From CAZKEW01 sp964558915 (lineage in GTDB: Bacteria; Acidobacteriota; Aminicenantia; Aminicenantales; UBA8522): 17,942 nucleotides of DNA. How positions within the stretch are numbered: position 1 is the stretch's first letter; each line of letters begins with the position of its first letter. Of this stretch, positions 1 to 6,042 are shown in pieces. The position numbers were made by a program, and so were the translations under genes. Location: assembly GCA_964558915.1 (NCBI GenBank), contig CAZLFV010000053.1:1-17942 (forward strand), written 5' to 3'. A model generated the notes under the pieces. That model had not been told where the DNA came from. It did no database searches and was given only the letters and a program-made list of their open reading frames with translations.

Positions 1-1
1 T

Positions 2-259
2 TTACCAGAAAAGGTCGGATTCCTCGAGGCTGCCTTCGTCGTTCTTGAAGATAAACTTCACGCCTTCTTTCGAACCCTCTACCCCTTTTTTATAGATTAC
101 CATCAACCCCAGTTCTTTTTGTTTATCAAAATACTCTTTGGCTTTTGCTGTCGCTTCCTCAAGCGAACTATACCCCTCTCCGCTCTCGACAATAAGTGTA
201 TTCTCGTCTTCCCAGTTCTCTTTAGATTTGTGGCCTTCGACATAAAATTTCCCGCTCAT
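2..259 (-). CDS. Small hypothetical protein, 85 aa
   Basis: A small, soluble, charged protein that I do not recognise. The start at 259 was chosen because a GGAAGG Shine-Dalgarno-like stretch lies just upstream of that ATG; an in-frame ATG at 301 would add 14 residues but has no such site. The protein has a short beta-rich N-terminus (MSGKFYVEGHK), a helix rich in Glu, Ala and Lys at about residues 30-48 (SSLEEATAKAKEYFDKQKE), then strands around LGLMVIYKKG and GVKFIFKND, and a C-terminal tail ending in DLFW. There is no signal peptide or membrane segment. The strand-helix-strand pattern faintly recalls small DUF2188-like proteins, but this is a weak resemblance. It is transcribed in the same direction as the ROK/PIG-L pair upstream, with an 81-base gap that holds its own candidate promoter. 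Confidence 0.7.
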   Translation of the reverse strand: MSGKFYVEGHKSKENWEDENTLIVESGEGYSSLEEATAKAKEYFDKQKELGLMVIYKKGVEGSKEGVKFIFKNDEGSLEESDLFW

Positions 260-304
260 GGAAACCTTCCTTTCTCGATCGCACAGGCACTCGTCATACA
301 TGAT

Positions 305-332
305 TTTATATTTTAGCGAAAATAAGTTTGAA
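305..332 (-). promoter_or_regulatory. Candidate promoter of the 85-aa gene with internal palindrome
   Basis: Read on the minus strand, a -35-like TTCAAA (327-332) is followed after 16 bases by a -10-like TATAAA (305-310). The spacer is almost filled by the palindrome TATTTT-AGCG-AAAATA (309-324). The palindrome could be an operator, or a weak AT-rich stem ending the upstream PIG-L transcript. No G+C-rich stem or clean T-run supports a strong terminator. Confidence 0.35.
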
Positions 333-340
333 AGTATACC

Positions 341-1195
341 TCAGGTCAGCTTCTCGATTCTTTTTCTGACATCGGCCGCGAACCGATCGATATAGTGGTT
401 GACAAACTCCTTGATATCCAGAGTCCTGTCTTCGACAAGAGGGGTCAGGTCCATGGCGAAAATCATCGAGGTCGAGACATCCACGGCATGGGTGGCGTGG
501 TAGGTGGCGTGGGCGCGGCGCCGGCCGATCGTGGCCAGGTCGTAGCCCTTGCCGCCCGAAACCTGGGAATCATAGACGCTGACGAGCGACGTGGCCAGGT
601 TCTGATGCTCCGAAACATCCAGCCCGACTTTGTCCTCGTCAAGCAGCCAGTCCAGGTCCCGCCAGACCTCGCAGCCGTAAAGACGCTCGGGCCGCAGCTC
701 TGGCGGGAGCTCCCGTATGGCTTGAATTGTCCTCAAGCCCGCAGCGACGTGCGTATCATGCTTGTCTCCCGGATTATGAGTATAGACAAAACGCGGCTTG
801 GCCAAAGCCAGGAGGTCCCGGATATCGTCCCGCGGGTTGAGGTTCTTAGGGTTCTTGACTTCTGCGCTCGTATAATTCAAGAAAGCCACGCCGCCGTATT
901 CGCCGACTATGGCGGCCTTTTTCTGTTCCTTCTTGCGCACGACCTTCATTTCGTCGTCGGTATAATCCCTATAGAACCCGTCCCGCGGGCTTCCGGCGCC
1001 GTCGGTGGCAATGATCCCAAAAAACCAGTCAATCTTGCTCCCGAAGCACTTCAGGATTCCGTGAAAAGCCATGATCTCGAGGTCATCGGGATGGGCCGCA
1101 ATGCCCATATAGGTCGTCCTTGAAATCGCCTCTGTGACCGCCACTCCATCCGGGACGAAAATTTCGTTGTTGGCCTTCCTCAGCTTGAGTTCCAT
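341..1195 (-). CDS. PIG-L / LmbE family deacetylase
   Basis: A predicted zinc-dependent N-deacetylase of 284 aa, of the family that removes acetyl groups from GlcNAc-type sugars and related small molecules (MshB, BshB, PIG-L). The family signature AHPDD is at residues 34-38, where His and Asp bind zinc. The second metal-binding part is seen as H140-NPGD-KHDTH149, giving the HxxxH-like ligand pattern. No signal peptide is visible, so it should act in the cytoplasm. It begins 3 bases after the stop of the ROK-like gene and has a GAGGAG site before the ATG, so the two are almost certainly one transcript. With a ROK-fold partner, an N-acetylated sugar or sugar phosphate is the most reasonable substrate, but the sequence does not tell which. 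A bacillithiol- or mycothiol-type role is possible but has no other support here. Confidence 0.9.
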   Translation of the reverse strand: MELKLRKANNEIFVPDGVAVTEAISRTTYMGIAAHPDDLEIMAFHGILKCFGSKIDWFFGIIATDGAGSPRDGFYRDYTDDEMKVVRKKEQKKAAIVGEYGGVAFLNYTSAEVKNPKNLNPRDDIRDLLALAKPRFVYTHNPGDKHDTHVAAGLRTIQAIRELPPELRPERLYGCEVWRDLDWLLDEDKVGLDVSEHQNLATSLVSVYDSQVSGGKGYDLATIGRRRAHATYHATHAVDVSTSMIFAMDLTPLVEDRTLDIKEFVNHYIDRFAADVRKRIEKLT

Positions 1196-1198
1196 TTT

Positions 1199-2611
1199 TC
1201 ATCTCTCCTCTTTCTCGATGACCGGCAGGCTGGCTGCAGCTACCGCCTGGCCGACGCGACGGCTCTCCTCGTCAGGAAGATGAAGCGTCAGACGGCCGGC
1301 CAAGTCGGGGAAATCGGCCCGAAGGACTTCTCTGGCTTTTTCTACGATGATCGGCCCCGCCTCGCCTGAAGTCACCCGGCCGAGGATGAGGACATGGGCC
1401 ATATCATAATAATCGGCGTAATGAGCGACGCCGTATCCCAGATAACAGCCGATCGTTTCAAAGAGAAGCCTCGCCCGCTCGTCGCCCCTGCCCAGGAGGT
1501 CCTGAACCGCCTTCAACTTGTCGACGGCAACCAGGGTTTCATCGAGGCTGATCCCGGCGGCCAGCGCAAGCCTGAAAACAGCCTGCTGCGAGAAATACTG
1601 GACGCCGCAGCCGTTGTCCCCAGACCATTCATCGGCAGGAGCCTGCTCATGATAGTCAATCGGGGCGAAGGCCAGCTCGTTCAGCCAGCCGGTAATGTTC
1701 CCGCGGTCGTTGACGTAGCCGCCGGCCTGGCTCGAGCCCATGGCAACGCCGAGGATGCGGTTCGAGTTCAAGGACATTGACCCCGCCAGGGCCGTGACTT
1801 CGCCGTCGTTGACGACTTCCAGAGGAACCTTCCACTCTTTATGCATCCTGAGGAACATCTTCCTGATCGTCTTTTTAAAGAGCTCCTTGGGTATGCCGCG
1901 GAACAGGGAAGCGACCATGGCCTTGTTGTCAATATATATTCCGGCGGCGCTCCCGCCGATGGCGTCAACGCGGGGCAAATAGGACGCGGCTTGATGCAAC
2001 CCCGACATGATCTGATGGTAATGATAAGCCGGGTCGGTCTGGTTGCGGGGATCCCAGGGGACTTCCTCGGTGAACACCGACTCTCCTTCGACGACGGCGC
2101 AGACTTTCCGGTCACTGGCTCCGAGGTCAAACCCGATGCGGTAGCCGTCGAGATGCCTTCCCAGAGGCCGCGTCTTTTCCTGCGCCGGCGGGACGGCGTT
2201 GGGAGCGGTAATTTCGACGGCGAACCTTTTATCATAAGCCGTGGACATCAGCCCCGCATCAAAGGACCTTGAGCCCCTGGGCGAATAAGCGTTCTTGATA
2301 TACTTTCCGACTTTGTCGGGGCCGCCGACGATAATCTTGTATCCGCCCCTCATCCAGAGGAGCGACTTGACCAGACGCTCAGCGTAGCGGAGGCTGACTC
2401 TAAAGAGCGAGTGCTCCGATGGGAATATAGTAGTTTCGTAACGGGAGACAGAGCCGTCGGCCCGTTCCAGCCCGATGACCAGGGGGACGGCCACAGAGTG
2501 CTGCCGCGCCGCCTCGCGGAAGGCCCTGTTCCAGAGCGCCGCAGAAAGGAAGTTCGGGTGAAGAGGAGGGACAACTTTTGGTCGGGCTGCCTCAGCAAAC
2601 CTATCATTCAT
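1199..2611 (-). CDS. Divergent ROK-fold sugar kinase-like protein with N-terminal extension
   Basis: A 470-aa protein whose C-terminal ~310 residues show the ROK/actin-like ATPase fold. The first phosphate-binding motif is IGFDLGAS (159-166). The stretch EVVNDGEVTALAG (265-277) carries the Asp (D269) expected to be the catalytic base, and LGVAMGSSQAGGYV (287-300) matches the second phosphate motif. The usual ROK zinc site (GELGH then CxCGxxGCxE) is degraded: the GELGH position reads NELAF (311-315) and the Cys cluster is reduced to a single Cys in NGCGVQYFS (333-341). Residues 1-150 form an extra domain that I do not recognise. There is no helix-turn-helix, so it is more likely an enzyme than a NagC/Mlc-type repressor. 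It leads a two-gene unit with the PIG-L deacetylase, which hints at N-acetyl-sugar phosphorylation. Typical ROK kinases are about 300 aa. Confidence 0.75.
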   Translation of the reverse strand: MNDRFAEAARPKVVPPLHPNFLSAALWNRAFREAARQHSVAVPLVIGLERADGSVSRYETTIFPSEHSLFRVSLRYAERLVKSLLWMRGGYKIIVGGPDKVGKYIKNAYSPRGSRSFDAGLMSTAYDKRFAVEITAPNAVPPAQEKTRPLGRHLDGYRIGFDLGASDRKVCAVVEGESVFTEEVPWDPRNQTDPAYHYHQIMSGLHQAASYLPRVDAIGGSAAGIYIDNKAMVASLFRGIPKELFKKTIRKMFLRMHKEWKVPLEVVNDGEVTALAGSMSLNSNRILGVAMGSSQAGGYVNDRGNITGWLNELAFAPIDYHEQAPADEWSGDNGCGVQYFSQQAVFRLALAAGISLDETLVAVDKLKAVQDLLGRGDERARLLFETIGCYLGYGVAHYADYYDMAHVLILGRVTSGEAGPIIVEKAREVLRADFPDLAGRLTLHLPDEESRRVGQAVAAASLPVIEKEER

Positions 2612-2629
2612 CGCGGTTTACTCTCTCTT

Positions 2630-2651
2630 GCGGTTTCTGATCCGAAACTGC
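2630..2651 (-). promoter_or_regulatory. Imperfect stem-loop in the ROK-gene leader
   Basis: GCGGTTTC and GAAACTGC (plus-strand reading) form 8-base arms with one mismatch around a 6-base loop (TGATCC). The structure lies in the predicted 5' leader, just upstream of the weak purine-rich ribosome site (AAGAGAGAG). It could tune translation or serve as an operator. Evidence is the symmetry only. Confidence 0.25.
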
Positions 2652-2670
2652 TCATTTTTTGATCGTCCAA

Positions 2671-2681
2671 TCACATTGTGA
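2671..2681. promoter_or_regulatory. Perfect palindrome TCACATTGTGA, candidate operator
   Basis: The 11-base perfect palindrome TCACA-T-TGTGA lies 4 bases downstream of the transcription start predicted from the TATAAT at 2692-2697. That is a good position for a repressor site controlling the ROK/PIG-L pair. The half-site TGTGA is shared with CRP-type and some LacI/GntR-type operators, but the one-base spacing is not that of CRP. Confidence 0.35.
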
Positions 2682-2691
2682 CTAAACCCGA

Positions 2692-2720
2692 ATTATAAGA
2701 GAATGCTCCCCCCAACGCAA
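2692..2720 (-). promoter_or_regulatory. Candidate promoter of the ROK/PIG-L unit
   Basis: On the minus strand a perfect -10 TATAAT (2692-2697) is preceded by a 17-base spacer and a weak -35 TTGCGT (2715-2720). The predicted start near 2685 gives a leader of about 74 bases. The weak -35 would suit an activated or repressor-controlled promoter. Confidence 0.45.
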
Positions 2721-2737
2721 CCTGATGCTTGACCCGT

Positions 2738-3493
2738 TTAAAAAAGAATCTCGAACGGGATGCAGCGCCTGCTCGCCTCGTCCGCCAGCCTGCCGGCCTG
2801 TTCCTTGAAGAAGCGGTCGGACATAGCCTCGTGCAGGCCGAGCGTGCGGTAAAAGCTCTGCAAAGTATCCAGATAATTCATCCGGTCGATGAGGATCCGG
2901 TCCACTTTCTCTCCGAGCGAGGCGACGAGCTGTTCAGGGTCTCCGGGAAGAAGCGGCCCGATAAAGGCAAAAGTCCGGATGCCCTGCGCATGAATCTTTC
3001 CGAGCGCCTCGATCCGCTCCCCCACGGGAGAGGCGCCGGGCTCGAAAAGTCTGGCCATCTGTTCGCTGCCCGTGGTAATGGTCATCCCGACTTCGACATT
3101 TCGAAATGTCTCGAGGACGTCGAGGTCGCGGAGGAGGAGAGTTCGCTTTGATTGAACGTTGACCGGGAACTGTTTTTCGGCCAGCTCGATGAGGCACCGC
3201 CTGGTCAGTTGATAATCGGCCTCGAGGGGCTGATAAGGATCGCAGACTGAAGAGAGCCAGACCGTTCCCTTCTTAGCCCGGAGCAGCTGTCTTCTAAGGA
3301 GTTCGGGCGCGTTGATCTTGACATCAACAAAGGCGCCCCAGGGCTCGCTGTGGCCAGAATATCGCCTCATGAAGAGGCGGGCATAACAGTAGCGGCAGTT
3401 GACCTGACATCCGGTATAGGCATTCACGCAGTAATCAAAAATCTTGGATTTATTGAGAATGCTCTTGGCCTGGACTTCAACGACACGGATCAT
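2738..3493 (-). CDS. Radical SAM protein, spore photoproduct lyase-like
   Basis: A 251-aa iron-sulfur radical SAM enzyme. The cluster-binding cysteines are C29, C33 and C36 in GCQVNCRYCYARL, the Cx3Cx2C pattern. The motif DPYQPLEADYQLTR (85-98) and an early N-x-Y-x-GC context are typical of the spore-photoproduct-lyase-like subfamily (COG1533). Most members of that subfamily have no known substrate and are not true DNA photolesion repair enzymes. The protein is soluble, has no signal peptide and is near the usual family length. ATG 3493 is used because an ATG further upstream is in a frame that stops at once; a GGAG lies about 14 bases before it, which is rather far. It stands alone on the minus strand and diverges from the TonB fusion gene. 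Confidence 0.85.
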   Translation of the reverse strand: MIRVVEVQAKSILNKSKIFDYCVNAYTGCQVNCRYCYARLFMRRYSGHSEPWGAFVDVKINAPELLRRQLLRAKKGTVWLSSVCDPYQPLEADYQLTRRCLIELAEKQFPVNVQSKRTLLLRDLDVLETFRNVEVGMTITTGSEQMARLFEPGASPVGERIEALGKIHAQGIRTFAFIGPLLPGDPEQLVASLGEKVDRILIDRMNYLDTLQSFYRTLGLHEAMSDRFFKEQAGRLADEASRRCIPFEILF

Positions 3494-3578
3494 AAACGGC
3501 TCGCAAACTCCATATTTTATGCTATTTTAACATGATTTTTGCCTCTCCACGTTTTAGGGGGGACAAATTCATCCTCAA

Positions 3579-3598
3579 AATCACCTCAAAGGGTGATT
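3579..3598. promoter_or_regulatory. Inverted repeat AATCACC-N6-GGTGATT overlapping a -35 box
   Basis: Seven-base perfect arms, AATCACC (3579-3585) and GGTGATT (3592-3598), enclose six bases in the divergent intergenic region. The right arm overlaps the first bases of the candidate -35 element at 3597-3602. It could be an operator for the TonB-fusion promoter and possibly for the divergent radical SAM gene. Confidence 0.35.
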
Positions 3599-3625
3599 GA
3601 CCCTCCATTTCCCCAGTGAAATAAA
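3597..3625 (+). promoter_or_regulatory. Candidate promoter of the receiver-TonB gene
   Basis: A near-consensus -35 TTGACC (3597-3602) is followed after 17 bases by AATAAA (3620-3625), which matches four of six -10 positions. The predicted start near 3632 gives a leader of about 70 bases that ends in the hairpin at 3686-3702. Confidence 0.35.
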
Positions 3626-3685
3626 TGGGGTGCTGTGGCCGAAAAGCCTGCTTCTCTCGGAGGCTATTCGAGCAAGGAGAAATGA

Positions 3686-3702
3686 AGGTTCTGGGAGAAC
3701 CT
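3686..3702 (+). promoter_or_regulatory. Perfect hairpin abutting the start codon of the TonB fusion
   Basis: AGGTTCT-GGG-AGAACCT forms a 7-base perfect stem with a 3-base loop, ending on the base immediately before ATG 3703. The only well-spaced ribosome site for that ATG (GGGAG) is formed by the loop and the 3' arm, so folding would hide it. An upstream in-frame ATG at 3682 follows AAGGAG with just 2 bases of spacing; ribosomes starting there would melt the hairpin. Confidence 0.5.
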
Positions 3703-5553
3703 ATGAAAAATAAGAAAATCCTGATCGTGGATTTCGACGCAGAATCGCTCGCTTCCCTCTCGAACCTAGTCTCCGAAGAGGGATTTGAGTTCGTCACGGC
3801 TTCGGACGGATTGTCCGGATATGAGAGATTTCAGGCTGATGATTTTGACCTGGTCATCCTGGAACCCATGCTCCCAAAATTGCACGGGTTTGAGCTCTGC
3901 AGGAAAATAACTCAGGATCCCCTCAAAAAGGTGCCCGTCATCGTTGTGACCGGAATCTACCGCGAACCATCCTGCAAGTTTGAGGCCACCCAGATTTACG
4001 GCGCATCGGGATTCTTCACCAAGCCCTGGAATAAGGATGACCTCCGGTCCAAGATGCTCCATCTCCTCATCGAGGGCAAGGAGAGTCAACCCCGCAAACA
4101 AGTGGAGACGCCCGCGCCAAAAACCGCCTCGCCCGCGGCCAAGGAGGTCCGGAAGCCTCAACCAGTACCAAGAGAGCCGACAATGAGAAAAGACATCGAC
4201 GAAATCGAAAGGGAACTCCAGGCGGCTGTATCGTCCTTTGCCGGTCCCATCAGGAAGAAGGAAGTCAAGGAGGCAAAGCCAGAGCCGAAGCCGAGCGTGG
4301 ATAAAGAGATCGAGGCCATGCTCCGGGGGGCTATCGGCGGGCTCGGACTGGAAGAAAAAAAGAAAAAGGTCGAGACCGCGAGACCGGAACTCAGAATAAG
4401 TCCGGAATTGAAACACGTCCCTGAGCCAAAACCAGTCAAACCCGAACCCTTCTTGAAACCTCCCGCTCCTCCAAAGTCGGAGCCCTGGCCGGAGAAAAAA
4501 GAAAAGATCCCGATTGCCAAAGAGATTAAGGAGAGAATGCCTTTCCAAGAAAAAGCCGGGAACAACATCCCGTTTTCAGCGTCCAAGATCCACGCGGACG
4601 TCAAAAAAGCCCGGTTCGGAATCGATCAGACGCTCATCGAGATCGACAAGATCCCGCTGAACCTGGAAAAGGCTGCCGTTGAAATCGAGAGACTTCCCCT
4701 TGAAACAGAAGAAGTCCCGGTTGTGAGAAAGGGCACCTTATTCCATGAGTACGCGGAGCCCAAAAAGAAAAACATCAGTTTCCTGTTTATCGGGGGGCTG
4801 GTCGCGGTCATTTTCATTGCGAGCAGCGCCACATTCTTCATTCTTAAATCAAAAAAAGCGAGCCAGGCGCCCCAGGAACAGGTTTCTACCATGGAACAGA
4901 CGCTTCCTTCAGAGTTCTCTTCCAGGCAAGACGAAATCGTGCCTTCCCAGGCGGGATTGAAGGAACCCGCTTCAAAGCCAGACCGCAAAAAGACAGCCGC
5001 CAAGGCCGAACCTGAACAGCAAACTTCCGAAGCTGTTGAGCAGATCGCGCCCGTTGCGCCGCTGGTCACCACTCCCCAGCCGCTGAATGTGCAGCCGATT
5101 GAGCCCAGTCCACAGCCGGCTCAGCAGACCGCTGAGCAGCAAGCACCGCCGGCCGAGACAAGTGAGCAGGAGGACGTCTCCCAGCTGCCCGCAGAGCAGC
5201 CTCAGGTGAGCGAGCCACCGTCCGCCAAAGCTCAGGTCGGAGACCTGGTCAACATGGAAACCGTTGATGTCGGCCCTGTGATCGTCAAAAGAATCGAGCC
5301 GAAATACCCCACCCTGGCCTTCAACATGGGCATCCAGGGGGCTATAACCGTCAACGCCTTGATCGATGAAAAAGGGAATGTCCTCAGGACCGAGATCCTG
5401 AAAGGAGTTAAAAACGGGACGAGCCTGGAAAAGGCGTCCCAAGATGCCCTGAAACAGTGGAAATTCACTCCGGCCCAAAAAGACGGTGTCAACGTCAAGG
5501 TCTGGAAATCATATGATTTCAATTTCAAGATAAATCCACCCGCAAAGGAGTAA
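3703..5553 (+). CDS. Receiver-linker-TM-TonB fusion protein
   Basis: A 616-aa protein, probably an energy-transducing TonB-like protein with a cytoplasmic sensor head. Residues 3-122 form a response-regulator receiver domain with the acidic pair D10/D12, T83 and K107. The phospho-acceptor site reads VILEPMLPKLHG, with Glu at 54 instead of Asp, so normal phosphorylation is not expected. A Lys/Pro/Glu-rich linker follows (125-355) with two kinds of internal repeat. Then come a single membrane helix (about 358-382), a Pro/Gln/Glu-rich periplasmic span (385-515), and a TonB C-terminal domain (about 522-612; KRIEPKYPTLAF, GIQGAITVNALID, ALKQWKFTPA). TonB proteins normally start with the membrane helix; here about 357 cytoplasmic residues precede it. 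Start 3703 fits the receiver boundary and a GGGAG site; 3682 and 3625 are alternatives. No ExbB/ExbD is present in the window. Confidence 0.85.
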   Translation: MKNKKILIVDFDAESLASLSNLVSEEGFEFVTASDGLSGYERFQADDFDLVILEPMLPKLHGFELCRKITQDPLKKVPVIVVTGIYREPSCKFEATQIYGASGFFTKPWNKDDLRSKMLHLLIEGKESQPRKQVETPAPKTASPAAKEVRKPQPVPREPTMRKDIDEIERELQAAVSSFAGPIRKKEVKEAKPEPKPSVDKEIEAMLRGAIGGLGLEEKKKKVETARPELRISPELKHVPEPKPVKPEPFLKPPAPPKSEPWPEKKEKIPIAKEIKERMPFQEKAGNNIPFSASKIHADVKKARFGIDQTLIEIDKIPLNLEKAAVEIERLPLETEEVPVVRKGTLFHEYAEPKKKNISFLFIGGLVAVIFIASSATFFILKSKKASQAPQEQVSTMEQTLPSEFSSRQDEIVPSQAGLKEPASKPDRKKTAAKAEPEQQTSEAVEQIAPVAPLVTTPQPLNVQPIEPSPQPAQQTAEQQAPPAETSEQEDVSQLPAEQPQVSEPPSAKAQVGDLVNMETVDVGPVIVKRIEPKYPTLAFNMGIQGAITVNALIDEKGNVLRTEILKGVKNGTSLEKASQDALKQWKFTPAQKDGVNVKVWKSYDFNFKINPPAKE

Positions 5554-5557
5554 AGAA

Positions 5558-5812
5558 ATGCCTCTAAGCAAAGACCAAGAGGACCTCTACAAGAAGACGA
5601 TGCAGGAGGCGAAGAGACAGCTTGAGGGAGTCGATGCCCTGATCGAAAAGGAACTCCAGAAGGTCCGGGAAAGATTGGCCGAACTTCAGGAATCCAAGAA
5701 GTCCTACCGGATGATCTATGAAGGCACAGCCAAGCTTCTTGGCGTGGAGAGCGAGCTCGAAGACGAAGATGAAAGTTCCGACGTCGCTTCCGCAGCTTCG
5801 ACCAAAATGTAG
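5558..5812 (+). CDS. Small coiled-coil hypothetical protein, 84 aa
   Basis: I do not recognise this protein. It begins 4 bases after the TonB-fusion stop, and an AAAGGAG site overlapping that stop lies 7 bases before its ATG, so the two are co-transcribed and probably translationally coupled. Residues 5-55 are a highly charged heptad-like helix (YKKTMQEAKRQLEG, LIEKELQKVRERLAELQ) likely to form a coiled coil. The tail at 62-84 is acidic and disordered-looking (ESELEDEDESSD). There is no signal peptide or membrane segment, so it is cytoplasmic. Its position suggests a partner of the cytoplasmic head of the fusion protein; this is inference from context only. Confidence 0.75.
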   Translation: MPLSKDQEDLYKKTMQEAKRQLEGVDALIEKELQKVRERLAELQESKKSYRMIYEGTAKLLGVESELEDEDESSDVASAASTKM

Positions 5813-5987
5813 CCTCTACCTGCCTTTTCCGCCCTCCCCTCAGGAGGCCGCGCACCGGCCTGCCCTGCCCTAAAACAAACCCGGTTATTATGGGCCCGTC
5901 TCTCGAGCGGGCTCTTCAGCGGGGAAAACACCTTTGCTGACATGCCGGACGTCCTCTACTGAATAAAAAGCCCTCCGATGTAATGAA

Positions 5988-6017
5988 TTGAAGACTATCG
6001 GATTGAAGCATTATAAT
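5988..6017 (+). promoter_or_regulatory. Candidate promoter of the mannosidase operon
   Basis: TTGAAG (5988-5993, four of six to consensus) and a perfect TATAAT (6012-6017) are separated by 18 bases. The predicted start near 6024 excludes the ATG at 6016, which lies in the -10 box, and supports translation from 6043 with a leader of about 19 bases. Confidence 0.5.
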
Positions 6018-6041
6018 GTTAAACCTGTCGGAGTTGAAGCA
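5998..6041 (+). repeat. Direct repeat TCGGA(G)TTGAAGCA around the mannosidase promoter
   Basis: TCGGATTGAAGCA (5998-6010) recurs as TCGGAGTTGAAGCA (6028-6041), differing by one inserted base. The first copy sits in the promoter spacer and the second covers the ribosome binding site (GGAG). A third TTGAAG core forms the -35 at 5988. The copies start 30 bases apart, close to three helical turns, as expected for tandem regulator sites. Confidence 0.5.
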
Positions 6042-6042
6042 C

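Noticed and set aside
395..1123. Open frame of 242 codons on the plus strand opposite the PIG-L gene
   Set aside because: Antisense to a gene with intact zinc motifs; no ribosome site or recognisable features.
2738..3493. True spore photoproduct lyase
   Set aside because: The Cx3Cx2C and DPYQP motifs fit the wider SPL-like family, but the protein is short and no sporulation context is present, so a DNA-repair role was not assigned.
3625..3702. Riboswitch-like leader before the TonB fusion
   Set aside because: The leader has several short pairings (for example GGC-CGAAAA-GCC), but no consensus of a known riboswitch, including c-di-GMP types, could be matched; only the hairpin at 3686-3702 is retained.
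5845..5861. AGGCCG-CGCAC-CGGCCT hairpin after the coiled-coil gene, as a terminator
   Set aside because: The stem is only 6 bases and is not followed by a T-run. A second stem, GCCCG/CGGGC at 5894-5912, also lacks one. They may stop transcription with Rho, but this cannot be supported.
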